DNA from: Cryptomeria japonica
Taxonomy: Eukaryota > Streptophyta > Pinopsida > Cupressales > Cupressaceae
Direction of reading: 5' to 3'
DNA length: 64,000 nt
Assembly (NCBI RefSeq): GCF_030272615.1
Contig: NC_081409.1
Location: 614,838,755-614,902,754 of the forward strand
Shown: one piece after another, positions 11,075 to 21,616 of the stretch
Numbering within the stretch: the first letter of the stretch is position 1
Layout of the letters: each line of letters opens with the position of its first letter
Program-made: the position numbers and the translations under genes
Notes under the pieces: generated by a model
Told to the model about the DNA's origin: nothing
The model's input: the letters and a program-made list of their open reading frames with translations, nothing else
The model's database searches: none

Positions 11075-12337
11075 TGTAAAGCGGAAAATCGCAGTCGAAC
11101 CCTAGTTGGTCTCCCCTCTTCTAACTCCAAGGAGAGAGAAGGGAGGTTCGCTAGGATTCGATGGGTTTTCACTTAGGGGGAAGACTTTACATTCAAAAGA
11201 GGGGTTGAAACTCATAAGATTCAATCCCACGCGATGTAAGATTGGATGCTAAATGAATTTCAAGGGTTAGGAAAGCAAGGCTACCCTCTTTTGTAAAGAA
11301 TGTTGATTAAGGAAATTAAGCTAAGGATGCATAGAAAGTCATAAAGATTCGCTTATAAACTGAGTTTAGGTTATAGGATGAAGCTGCGGACCTAGAATTA
11401 GCAGTAAAATGTCGATACGGCGCTGTCCTGCAAATTTGGGCAAAAGTTGTCGGGACGATGGCGCCCGGCGCCACGGTCCTCCAAAAAATCCGCGAAACGA
11501 AGGGGGATCTGTTCGTCTCTGCACAAGGATTCCAGATCTTCAATTTCAGCCGCGTACCTGCAACCTACACACAGAAAAGCGAAGACGATTGGGGGGTTAG
11601 GGATTAGGGGTTTGCCTTTAGGTCAAACCCCGGTTTTGGAATTAACCAAGAAATGAGCAAGAGCTGTAAATGTAAATGATTGTAAAACAAGTACTAATAC
11701 CTTGTTCTAAGGATGTTTGTATCCTTATGTGTGAAGGTTTAGATGTTGTATTTTGTATGTTGTAGCATGTAGTATGTGACCTCCTCTTCAATGGTTGAAT
11801 CCTTGTCTTGAATGCAACACTTAGCCTTGAATGGAGACTTGGAATGATCAATTGCTTGAATGCTTGAATGCTTGAATGCTTGAGTATAATTTCCACGCTT
11901 TGTACACATATCCTCCTCATCATCAAATGAGAGAGAAAAATGTAGTTTATATACTTGTCATTTAGGGCTGATAGACTGATTTTCCCGACCTTAGGCCGAC
12001 CAGGGAAGTATATTTCCAAATTGCAATCAAAAAGACCCGATATCACTTAGGAAACCGGGCCCAAAATAGGACCCAGGGACCTGGGCGCTGGGCGCCATGG
12101 TCCTGGAGGACCAGGGCGTTGGGCGCCCTGGTCCTGAGGGACCAGGGCGCTGGGCGCTCTGGTCCCACCTCCCGGGACATCAGGGTGCAAGGAGGTTCAG
12201 GCCAGGGTGCTTGAAAAATGCAGTTTTCAGTGTCGTGAGCGAGTTTTGGGGTCTCCATTCAGGTTGCGTGTTGCGTCGCCATCGTGAAGACCGAAATGCA
12301 GTCGAAATTGCAAGTGTCGCAATTTTAGGATGCTACA
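11075..12337 (-). repeat. T2 5' LTR (minus orientation)
   Basis: A 1263-bp copy of the T2 LTR. It is longer than its partner by 31 bp because the palindromic GGACCAGGGCGC...GCGCCCTGGTCC unit at about 12074-12167 is present three times rather than twice. Element transcription should start here and run leftward. Confidence 0.9.
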
Positions 12338-12342
12338 GCTAG
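12338..12342. repeat. T2 target-site duplication, right copy (GCTAG)
   Basis: It is identical to 4486-4490. Joining the two flanks restores continuity of the T1 polymerase coding sequence. Confidence 0.9.
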
Positions 12343-12660
12343 AAAGATATCAATTGAGATTAAATCCAAAGAAATGTGTATTTGGAGTAACCTCTGGAAA
12401 ACTTCTTGGGTACATTATATCAGCTCATGGAATTGAAGTAGATCCTTAAAAGGTCAAAGGCGTCATGGAGATGGAGTCACCTAGGAACATAAATCAATTG
12501 CAATCTTTACAAGGAAGATTGCAATCAATTAGGAGGTTTGTCTCTCAATTAGCAGATAGATGTCTTCCATTCACCCATCTTCTACATAAGAAAATGGGAT
12601 CTAAAATGTGACGAATCTTTTTTGCAAATAAATTCGATTCAAATGGGATCTAAATTGTGA
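12338..12660 (+). pseudogene. T1 reverse transcriptase thumb/connection, continued
   Basis: Coding sequence resumes right after T2 with blocks such as LRLNPKKCVFGV and GKLLGYIISAHGIEVDP, the usual stretch after the YVDD box. An in-frame stop follows that block. A 41-bp segment is tandemly repeated with a 49-bp period (12592-12632 and 12641-12681) and adds further disruption. Confidence 0.8.
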
Positions 12661-12670
12661 AGAATCTTTT

Positions 12671-13165
12671 TTGCAAATAAAAGAATATCTTATGAGTCAT
12701 CTAGTATTGGTATCACCAACCAAAGGGGAACCATTATTTCTCTATATCTCGGCAACAAATGTATCATTAGGAGCTCTCCTATCTCAACATGATGAAGAAG
12801 GAAAAGAAAGAACGGTGTATCATATCAATAGAACGCTTGTTGGCTATGAATTAAATTATTCCTCAATAGACAAGACATGTCTAGCAGTTGTATTTGCAAC
12901 TCAGAAGCTACGACATTATATATTGATTCATTCTGTGAAACTAATAGCAAAGATAGATCCACTCAAATATTTGTTGAGCAAGTCAACCTTGACAGGAAGA
13001 CTATCCAAATGGGTTATGATACTGAGTGAATTTGATATAGAGTATGTTGACCGAAAAGCTATCAAGGGACAAGTCATCATTGATCAATTGGTTGATGCAC
13101 CTTTACAACACGACATGCCTTTGCACATTGAATTTCTTGATGCAGATATTTTGACAATAAGTACA
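12671..13165 (+). pseudogene. T1 RNase H (retroelement type)
   Basis: The frame 12671-13285 begins with the RNase H that follows the reverse transcriptase. It shows LYISATNVSLGALLSQ and YSSIDKTCLAVVFATQKLRHY. In active relatives the first motif has Asp where Asn stands here and the second has Glu where Asp stands, so catalysis is probably lost. The domain would remove the RNA strand during cDNA synthesis. It leads directly into a second RNase H. Confidence 0.75.
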
Positions 13166-13528
13166 AACTTTTGGGAATTTTACTTTGATGGTTCTTATAC
13201 ACAATATGGATTAGGCATAGGAATCTTTTTCATCACACCTCAGGGACACACAATTCCAAAATCATATAGATTGCGGTTTCCATGAACCAACAATACTGCA
13301 GAATATGAAGCATTGGCTATTGGGCTCAAAATGCTCATTGAATGGAATGTCAAAGAATTACATGTCTATGGTGATTCACAACTTATCATCAAGCAAATAA
13401 ATTATGATTATCAAACTAAGGATGATAAGATCGTGTCATACAAATAGCTAGTAGAGGAGTTTAAAGAACACTTTAAAGAAATATCATTCACCCAGATTCC
13501 AAGAAATGAGAATAAAGTAGCAGATGCA
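13166..13528 (+). pseudogene. T1 second (archaeal-type) RNase H
   Basis: A second RNase H fold follows the first. It has FYFDGSYTQYGLGIG, then after a TGA stop at 13283-13285 TNNTAEYEALAIGLKMLIEW, then VYGDSQLIIKQI, another stop near 13446, and NKVADAMA. The four acidic positions (FDGS, EYEA, YGDS, VADA) are kept. A dual RNase H between the polymerase and integrase is the hallmark of the Tat lineage of plant Ty3/gypsy elements, and this is the main basis for that assignment. Confidence 0.75.
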
Positions 13529-14927
13529 ATGGCTACAATAGCATCTCTCTTGCAAAATAAGGAGAATCAACATCGTTACGAATTCCTCATGGAAGATATC
13601 TTAACCCCTACCATTCAATCCCAGCATATCTACCAAATTTTCCATATATCAAGAACCAATCAATCCTTATACAGTCAAACTTATCAGTATTTAAAAGAGA
13701 ATATCATTCCTATTGACTTATCTCACAATCAGAGAAGGAATTTTATCTGTCAGTCCTCTCGCTATACTATTATTGTAGATATCCTATATAGGTATGGTCT
13801 AGATGGTACTTTGTTGAGATGTCTTGAACAAGAAGAATCTGAGAAAGTTCTTAACGAAGTTCATGTAGGTATTTGTAGCACACACTCAAGTGGTTTAACA
13901 TTGGCTAAGAAACTTTTTCGTATGAGTTACTATTAGCTTACTATGGAGAGAGATTCATTCACATATGCTAGGAAATGAAAACAATGTCAGATCCATGGGA
14001 ATCTCATTCATGCACCAGCACAAGAATTATATCCTATGACAGGATCATGGCCATTTTCTCAATGGGGCTTTGATTTGGTAGGAAAGACAAATCCCTCATC
14101 TTCTAATGGCCATAAGTTTATTCTGACTGCTACCGAATATTTCACTAAATGGATTGCAGCAGTGCCTTTAACAACAGTGACAGGGAAAGCAAATATCATC
14201 ATTCATTTTAGATTATATAATTTGTCGCTATGGAGTTCCTATGACCATTATCACTGATAATGGAAGACCATTCAAAAATCAAGATGTGAAGGAGCTATGT
14301 GAACAATTTCATATCCAACATAGGTTTTCTACTCCATATTATCCATAGGGAAATGGTCAAGCTGAGGCATCAAACAAAACTATCTTGAAAATTTTAAAGA
14401 AAACAGTCAATGAAGCTAGAAAAGATTGGCACATTCAGCTAAATCTTGCTCTTTGGGCATACCGAACCAGCATCCGCACTCCAACAGGGGCAACTCCATA
14501 TTGTTTGGTTTATGGATCAGAAGCCATATTACCTATAGAAGTAGAGATACCTTCTCTACGAGTATCCTTGAAAGGTCTTATACCAGAAGAAGAAGAATGA
14601 GTCTCTCGACTCCAGGAACTTGAACTGATCCAGGAACGTCGCCAAAATGCAACAGATCATTTGAAAGTATATCAACAAAGAATGGCAAGAAGTTATAACC
14701 ACATAGTCAAGCCGCACATTTTTCAGATTGGAGATATAGTTCTAAGGGAGAATCCAAGAAATCAGCAAGACCGGGAAAAGAAGAGAAAATTTGAACCAAA
14801 TTGGCTAGGACCTTTTGTCATAGTAGAAGCATATGGATCAGGAGCATACAAGTTATCTACCCCTGAAGGTGATTGGTTTCATGAACCTATCAATTATATT
14901 CATCTCAAGAAATTCTATGCTTGAGAT
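13529..14927 (+). pseudogene. T1 integrase with C-terminal tail
   Basis: The N-terminal zinc-binding part (HVGICSTHSSG, then KQCQIHG) has lost at least one ligand and carries a TAG near 13933. The catalytic core begins at WGFDLVGK (first Asp, near 14066), is frameshifted at about 14190-14260, continues with ITDNGRPFKNQD (second Asp), and has [18 protein letters not shown] (Glu). A stop interrupts it near 14345. The C-terminal part, FEPNWLGPFVIVEAYGSGAYKL, is the usual DNA-binding SH3-like tail, and the frame ends at 14922-14924. Integrase would insert the cDNA and make 5-bp duplications. Several stops and shifts make this copy inactive. Confidence 0.85.
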
Positions 14928-16799
14928 ATAAAGTCCTGGAAAAAATCAATAAAAAGCATATAAAGTCCTGAAGAAATCAGGTAAAAATCAGAAAAAGCAG
15001 AAAATCCGTAAAACGCATAAAATAGTTAAAAGAAATAAAAAAGAAAAAGAAAAAGAGCGAAAAATGCAATAAATTTAGATGGTGAAAACCTGGTAAACAG
15101 GCACTATCTACAAAGTAAGTTCCTCCATCTATGAGATCGCTTTGCGTACCTTTTCACTCCATCATATCACATCTATCACTTCCATCTATCTTAGCTTATC
15201 CATTCCATCTTTCGCATCCATTGCTTTGAACCATTTAACAGAAAATATGCAGCTTACCAATAATTATCAATCTTTGACATACTTGTCGTAGTCACTATCT
15301 TAGATTTTATCAGAATCGATCAATCTGCATTTGTATTCCATCATGGTTTGGATCTTGATCAATTCATATATCCATAATAAAATTTTGTTTCTTCTAGGGG
15401 CAAAATCCTAATTCCTTTTGCTAAGGTGATCTTTTGAATCTTTGAAAATCCATAACATTCAGAAAACTTGGAAAAACCAAAAACACCTAGGGTTTTGAAA
15501 CAGATAACGAGCAACAAAGCAACAAAAATCAAGGCATTTCATCAACAACTGAATCATGAAACTCAGAAACCAAAGAATCAACCAGCAAGTAATAAAGGAT
15601 TATCAAAGATCATTCATCAAAATGATTATATCAGTTAATGACCATAAGAACATGTGAATGGCATACAAGATTCAGTGTTTATATCTTGATTTTATTGCTA
15701 ATTATGTATTGTATGTGACTCAAGGTTGTCCATGACTAGAGAAGCTATGATGGGGCATGCTTATTTTTCTTTGATTGTTGTCTGTGGTTTATCTCTTACT
15801 ACAGTATGTACTTGTCTCAGGATATGATTGGAAAAATATCAAGGAGGACATTCCAAGTCATGCATGAAAGGAGATAATCCTTGTTTGTTCTGCAAGAAAT
15901 ACTCAGGTCAACTTGACTCATTATATCAAGTTGCTTGTATTAACTTGCTATATCAAAATCCATGTAAGAAATACTCAGGTCATCTTGGATCATTATGTCA
16001 AGTTGCTTGTATTTTATTACAACATTTTAAAGCTCAATGATGAAATCAAGCACTATTACAAGATAACATATGAAGAATGGCAGTATCATTTTAGTTAGAT
16101 CATTTTAGATCAGCTCATTATTCATCTGCATTATAAGCATTCATTGTCAGTTGCATTATAATCATTTCATTTCATTCACGGATCAACGGTCACAAATAAA
16201 GATTGAGTATACTTGGACAAACAAAAACAATTTGCATTTGATCATTGTAGGTGCATTCATTTTTAGAATCATTTCAAATCATTTCGTTGCATTTCAAAAA
16301 TTGCATTAGTTTGCATTTCATTAATCATGGTGTATCATCATCATTATTTACATTATCATTTCATTTCATTCAGTTACATCTTTGCACTTAGATTCATAAT
16401 CATTATAAGCATTACATATAAAAAATCAAAAACATTTGAAAAACATATTGCATAATCATTCATTTGCATTTCCATATAGATCATTGCATTCATATCATTT
16501 AAGTTAGTAATAATTTTCAGTTGCATCCACGGTCATCACAATCAAAAATCAAAAAACATTTATCATTGCATCATCATAATAAAGAGAAAAAATCATAACA
16601 TCATCCATCTAATCACTACATCCATAGAATCAATGCATATAGATCATCATAAAATAGAGTAGCATGCATAATAAAGATCATCATCATATAGAGTCCAGGG
16701 TTGCATATAGATCATCATAAAACAATAAAAGTCCAAGTATGCAATGATATCAGATCAAAAGTACAAATGCCTCATCAATACAAAGTCAAGTCAAGGTTG
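14928..16799. other. T1 tail, non-coding spacer
   Basis: This is the region between pol and the antisense ORF. At 15883-16026 there is a pair of similar segments (GCAAGAAATACTCAGGTCA and GTAAGAAATACTCAGGTCA about 64 bp apart). From 16100 to 16790 the DNA is rich in CATCATCATT/CATTTCATT simple sequence. No protein family is recognised. Long spacers here are usual in Tat elements. Confidence 0.55.
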
Positions 16800-18480
16800 T
16801 CTAGTACCACTACCACCTGACTTTGTTCGTCTTTGTGGCTATGGGAGAGAAGATCCTATAGATGCATGTCTCCCATGATCACCACTCCTCTGAGGAGGTC
16901 CCATGACTCCACCACTGCTAGTATCCATCAACAAGATGGTATGATAACTACTTGCTCTCTAGCTCTCTGCTACTACCTCCTCATATAGTCGTCGCCAACG
17001 GGAAGTCTCCTTCCTGGCCCGAACTAATGCTCTAACAGTGTCAACTGAAAGAGTACCTGATCCAACCTATTGAATATGATCAAGGAGACCCTGAGTATCC
17101 TATTATCTCCTGACAACTCTATCCCTCTTAGCAATGAAAGTTTGTAGCTGTGCTCGAAGATGATCAATGTGTTCTCTAAGACTATCAATGGTCTCCTGCT
17201 CTGGCATATCATGCTCTGGTGCATCCTACTCTGGTAAATCTTGTTGTGGCACATGAACCTCAATCCCCTCCTCACCACCTCCATGTCCACCTATTGGAAT
17301 CTCAGTCTGAGTAGCTCTCAGAACCCATCATCTAATAAGTGGAACATGATCCTTTGGATCCTCATCATCTCCACCATGAGCTACAATAACCCTACGGTCT
17401 GGTTGAATTTGACCAAAATCAATGCCTCTCCCGCAACCCCCATCCAGTCTAGTCATCCTACCTCCTCTTGTCAATGGAACCCTCTCGGTGATCTCATCCC
17501 TACCTTACCAGTATCCCTCCCAATCCGTCCAACATCTCTCCCACCCATAGGACGCGGTCTCCCAATCCTGCCAACTAGTGCAAACGGTCCTCCATGGACT
17601 CTCAATCGACCTCCTCTCCGTCTCGGTCTCCTACCACCCCCACCACCATCCCCACCCTCATCTCCATCTCCCCAAGCCTCCTTAGCAGCTCTAAGCTCTT
17701 GTCTCCATCTCCGTCTCCTAACACTTGGATCATCTGAATTGTCATCCTCATCTCCTGAGCTAGGAGGAGGATCTGTTGGATCAGTAATACGAGGACATGG
17801 ATGTGCTAGTATATAGTGAGCATACTCTATAGTAACACCAGGATCAAGAATGTGCAATCTCATATCATAAGCCACTCTCGGAGTAGCAAGAAACTCTGTG
17901 CGAGCAATCTCAAATGACAAAGAAGGTCTTCAATCTCGCCTATCTTTGTGCCGCCTATCATATATCGTGACAATAGTAGGCATAGGCTGAATGATACCAA
18001 ACTGTCTAAGAATGCGACTAATCAACTGTCGCTCAATAATGTAAGGAGTCTGACCAATGAGATATCTACTCTGCATAATAAATGGTATGCCCATGCATCA
18101 TCCATCCATGGCTCACAATCAACATATGGTCTCCAAGTAATACTATCCAATAAATCAAGCACCCAACACCAATACTCCATCTTACCCATCTTATGTTGAG
18201 TAAGGATACCTGCATATAGATACACATATGGTTGCCTCTCTCCATGAACTTTGTGATGGATAGGTCGAGTAATAGCAATGTGCTCCCAACACCAGATCTG
18301 TAAAAGTGTGCATCCTGTAGACAAACTAGCATTCTCATCATACACCACCTAATGAAGATCATGATATAAATGTGCCAGCATACAAACACCCCAAGCATAT
18401 TGAGTCTGATGCTGCATCATACTTTGAAAAATCTCACCCCATCCAACAGCAAAACCTCGTGATCGCCTATCAGGACAAAT

Positions 18481-18485
18481 GAATC
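18481..18485. repeat. TRIM target-site duplication, left copy (GAATC)
   Basis: GAATC precedes the first TRIM LTR and recurs at 18820-18824 directly after the second one. Confidence 0.85.
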
Positions 18486-18538
18486 TATTGGTGTTGGAAA
18501 TAAGCCACACCCGGACCGATGATGGACTGGTCTAAGAG

Positions 18539-18610
18539 GGGCCAGTAGCTCAGTGGTAGAGCACTCCAGCAGCGTATGGAAGGTCCTAGGTTCGAGTCCT
18601 AGTTGGTCCA
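18539..18610 (+). ncRNA. tRNA-like sequence in the first TRIM LTR
   Basis: These 72 bases fold as a tRNA cloverleaf. The acceptor strand GGGCCAG pairs with TTGGTCC (two G-U pairs), the D arm is GCTC-AGTGGTA-GAGC and the T arm CTAGG-TTCGAGT-CCTAG. The anticodon arm is imperfect (TCCA/TGGA with an 8-base loop), so a working tRNA is unlikely. TAGCTCAGTGG and GGTTCGAGTCC match Pol III A and B boxes, so the LTR may have an internal Pol III promoter. Confidence 0.65.
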
Positions 18611-18620
18611 TGTCTCAACA

Positions 18621-18633
18621 TGGTATCAGAGCC
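18621..18633 (+). other. TRIM primer-binding site (initiator Met tRNA)
   Basis: TGGTATCAGAGCC abuts the first LTR. It is the standard primer site complementary to the 3' end of plant initiator methionine tRNA. Confidence 0.85.
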
Positions 18634-18675
18634 AGGTCCAGGCTAGGAGCCCCAAGCACACGAGAGGTGTGGCTT

Positions 18676-18684
18676 AAGGGGGGG
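18676..18684 (+). other. TRIM polypurine tract
   Basis: AAGGGGGGG touches the TGTTGG start of the second LTR, as expected for plus-strand priming. Confidence 0.75.
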
Positions 18685-18737
18685 TGTTGGTGTTGGAAAT
18701 AAGCCACACCCGGACCGACGATGGACTGGTCCAAGAG

Positions 18738-18809
18738 GGGCTAGTAGCTCAGTGGTAGAGCACTCCAGCAGCGTATGGAAGGTCCTAGGTTCAAGTCCTA
18801 GCTGGTCCA
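18738..18809 (+). ncRNA. tRNA-like sequence in the second TRIM LTR
   Basis: This is the same cloverleaf as the copy at 18539-18610. The acceptor strand is GGGCTAG against CTGGTCC, still fully pairable including wobble pairs, although two of its positions differ from the first LTR. The B box reads GGTTCAAGTCC. Confidence 0.65.
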
Positions 18810-19262
18810 TGTCTCAACAGAATCCTCTAATCAAACTAGCAAGAATCACAGGGAGTCTCGTAATATATAACCATATACTCCCATCTGATCTCTCCTCTAG
18901 ATATGCTCTCATCAGCAAAAACGGATCTGCAAGCCTCTATCCCAACATGATCGTGAACATCATACTGCATTAACTCGTCAATCACTGGGATATGCAGAAT
19001 CCTATAGACATCCTCGAGCATCACACTAATCTCACCCGTGGGCAGGTGGAAAGTGTTATGCTCACTGTGCCATCTCTCGGCTAACGTCGTCAACAATCCT
19101 CTATTATGGGTAATCTCAAGCATATATAACAGATGGCGTAAACCACAGGCATCTATATGTCTCACCTTTGCCTATGTCAACTCTAGCACTAAATGACGTA
19201 CCACTGGGAATTTATCCCGACACTGGAGAACATCAAGTTTCTCCAATTTACCAAGAGAATTA

Positions 19263-19595
19263 GATCAATAATCACTTATCTATCTATCAAAATCAAAGTG
19301 ATTGCTAATCTATCAAATCAATCAAATCAAATTGAAGCAACTTAAGCTATCAAATCATTTTAAAACCTATCAATCATGGTTTTCTATCAATCACTGAGTT
19401 AAATCAAAACTCTGCTAAGCTCTTACATCAGAAACTAAATTGGTTTCTTAGAGATAATTTATCCAATCAAATCAGATCAATCTATCAAACGAAATCAATC
19501 AATCAATCAATCAAGTCCCTATTCATCATACATGCGCATCAAACACGTCAAATTCAATCAACACAGTGATTTTTTGGCTTTTGCATCTATCAAAA
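19263..19595. other. Spacer with TATCAA/ATCAATCA-rich DNA
   Basis: Repetitive ATCTATCAAATCAATCAA-like sequence continues the T1 tail; no coding content is seen. Confidence 0.45.
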
Positions 19596-19599
19596 ACAT

Positions 19600-19885
19600 T
19601 CATTTAAAACATATGCGCTATCCTATTGAACATAAGCGCAAAACAAAGCATATGCACTAACCTTTTCAACAAACGTGCTAACCCTAAGCACATATGCGCG
19701 AAACTTGCAAAAGCGCTCACACACAATGCATATGCGCTAACAAATGAAACAGAAGCACTAACTGATGCATATGCACTAACATCCTTAGCATATGCGCTAA
19801 CAAAATGAGCATAAGCGCTATCATAAGCAAAAGCACTAAACCTAATTGGATATGTGCTAAATCTAAATGCAAAAGCGCTAACCTA
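19600..19885. repeat. Short tandem array of a ~20-bp unit
   Basis: About 14 degenerate copies of a unit centred on GCATATGCGCTAAC (variants AAAAGCGCTAAC, CATAAGCGCTATC, CATATGCACTAAC) lie end to end with about 20-bp spacing. Most variation is C/T or G/A within the GCGC core. The array lies in the T1 tail between the antisense ORF and the 3' LTR. Confidence 0.75.
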
Positions 19886-20385
19886 ATATCGAAAATCGCA
19901 AAAAAAAAACAAAAATTCAAAAAACGTGCCTAAAAACATGAAAAGTTGTATGACAAGTTGAAAACAAAGCTCAGGATAAGATACATACCAGCAACCCATA
20001 CTCAGGAGGTCGCTGATATCATCGAACATGCTCAAATCGATGGTTCTCCACAGGAATCACCATTTCACCACCTCACGAAGACAATTTTCTTTACAAGCTG
20101 ACAAGGATGACAATGAAATTAAAATTAACCTTAGTTAATTTTATATTTACTATTTGAAAGAGTAATTAATGCTTTTCAATGGGGCAATTTAATTTGTTTT
20201 TTACAAATGAGTTTAATTGACGGAATTTTTATCAGTTATCATGAGATCAATCGTTCAAACCAAAGTTTTCAACAATTTCACGATCAATCTCTTGAGGGGG
20301 CACACAATCAAGATTTTTATCTCCATCAAGCGCACTATTGAGACTTGATTTAATCTTTGAAACAATGTTGTCTCGACATCATTTT

Positions 20386-20399
20386 AAAGAGGGGCAAAA
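20386..20399 (+). other. T1 polypurine tract
   Basis: AAAGAGGGGCAAAA stands immediately before TGTATACACA, the proposed start of the T1 3' LTR. Confidence 0.65.
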
Positions 20400-21616
20400 T
20401 GTATACACATAAAAATGGCTATGAGCGATTAAATAAATATTTTACATTTATTTAATAATTATTCTTCTATGAAATAGTTAATTTGAAAAGATTAATTTAT
20501 TTAATTCATTTTCGTGTCTTTCTATTAATTTATTTAATTGAAATATTTTATTAATTAATTCATCTATCCTATTCCTCTAATTAATTAAATATCTAATATT
20601 TAATTATTCTTCTAATCAGTTAATTAAATATTTAATATTTAATTATTTCCTTCAATCAATTAAATATCTAATATTTAATGGTTATTCTTCTATCCTATAG
20701 TTTCAAATATTAAATGATTTCCTAAATTATTTAATTTCATTTCCAACTCACCCTCCATCTCCACTTCATCTTCCCTTTGCCAACTCATCCATCATGTGGC
20801 TAAGGAAATTAATATTTCTTAAATATTAATTCATCATTTATCTCCAACCTCCAAACTTAATGAAATATTGTGTACGTACACATATTTCATAACCTCCTTA
20901 TATATTCTCTCCAACACCCCCTACATCTTAGGAAGGACTTGAGTCCACTTGTCCTCTCATGCCTAAATCTTCTTCAACCATCCCTAGATTCCCTCAGTCG
21001 GCAACCCAGTCAAGGTGAGATGAGTGACACTTGTCTTCTCCTTCCCCCTTTCTCTCAACCTTCACCTTTGCTCACAGCCATCCAAATCTGCAGATTTGAT
21101 CATGACCATTGATCTGAGCGACATCATCTTATCCTCTCAAGGTCTATTAAATCAAGAGCTTCAATTGAGAGAGAGTTAGACTTCAAGTGAATTTCCAAGC
21201 CAAATCAATTGTAAAACTTATGCATCCGTGAGTTTTAATCTTGAAGCAAATAGCAATAGCATTTTAGTATAATCATTTTAGCATAATCATTTAGCATTGC
21301 ATATCATAGCATTTGTGAACTATCAGTTATCAATCCATTCTTCATATGCAGTGCTTGTTTGAGAGCACACCATCTGCAACCAGGAACAGTGGAATTAGGA
21401 CACAATGAGACATAAATCATGAAAGTAATAATAGTATTTTTATTTCATATGTATTTCATGTAGTTTCATTGGTTGAATTTGGATTTCCTATAGCATTACC
21501 ATTGGTATTTTGTGAATCTTTGGTTGAGTTTGGATTTCATGTAGCATTACCATTGGTATTTTGTGAAACTAACTTGTTGCAGGTAGCATTCTGAGGATGA
21601 AATTCAAGTCGACACA
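20400..21616 (+). repeat. Probable T1 3' LTR
   Basis: The segment starts TGTATACACA right after a polypurine tract and ends near GTCGACACA, giving the short TGT...ACA inverted ends of an LTR. A TATA-like CTTATATATTCTC lies near 20896. No second copy is present in the window, so the end at 21616 is an estimate; the 5' LTR should lie left of position 1 or be lost. The orientation agrees with the plus-strand pol region. Confidence 0.6.

Larger units (their letters stand above)
4491..12337 (-). mobile_element. T2: complete gag-only, non-autonomous LTR retrotransposon
   Basis: Two near-identical direct repeats (4491-5722 and 11075-12337) begin TGTAAAGCGG and end GCTACA on the plus strand, and GCTAG duplications flank them. 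In transcription (minus) order it is 5' LTR, primer site, 1.2-kb leader, one ORF of 1144 codons, polypurine tract and 3' LTR. Reverse transcriptase, RNase H and integrase are absent, so the element must borrow them. By eye the LTRs differ at about a dozen positions plus one 31-bp repeat-unit indel, roughly 1%, so insertion was recent. It sits inside the T1 reverse transcriptase. The gag-like sequence and the primer/polypurine layout suggest a Ty3/gypsy (Tat-like) origin; it can be described as a large retrotransposon derivative. Confidence 0.9.
18486..18819 (+). mobile_element. Complete 334-bp TRIM (miniature LTR retrotransposon) with tRNA-like LTRs
   Basis: Two 135-bp direct repeats (18486-18620 and 18685-18819) flank only 64 bp of internal DNA. 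The internal part begins at once with TGGTATCAGAGCC, the initiator-Met tRNA primer site, and ends with AAGGGGGGG, a polypurine tract touching the second LTR. GAATC duplications flank the whole. LTR ends are TGTTGG and CAACA; the first LTR has TA in place of TG. The LTRs differ at six sites, all transitions. Nothing is coded, so movement would depend on other elements. It interrupts the antisense PMD ORF of T1. Confidence 0.9.
16800..19262 (-). pseudogene. Antisense plant-mobile-domain (PMD) ORF in the T1 tail
   Basis: Minus-strand pieces form one broken protein. From 19262 it reads LEKLDVLQCRDKFPVVRH, then (18836-19165) GLRHLLYMLEITHNRGLL and FHLPTGEISVMLEDVYRILHIPV, the signature of the plant mobile / aminotransferase-like domain. 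After the TRIM insertion it continues at 18480 with CPDRRSRGFAVGWGEIF, YAWGVCMLAHLYHDL and LLQIWCWEHIAITRPIHH. Then come an Asp/Gly/Arg-rich segment (17920-17471) and a coiled-coil-like end near 17290-16990. Stops and frame changes abound. Antisense extra ORFs between pol and the 3' LTR are known in Tat-lineage elements, which fits this position. The function of such ORFs is not settled. Confidence 0.7.

Noticed and set aside
17241-17816. Plus-strand Pro/Ser-rich ORF of 191 codons
   Set aside because: It is the mirror of the Asp/Gly/Arg-rich part of the antisense PMD ORF; its composition follows from the opposite strand.
18539-18809. Two genuine tandem tRNA genes
   Set aside because: The anticodon arm is imperfect with an 8-base loop, and both copies lie in the paired LTRs of a TRIM with primer site and polypurine tract.
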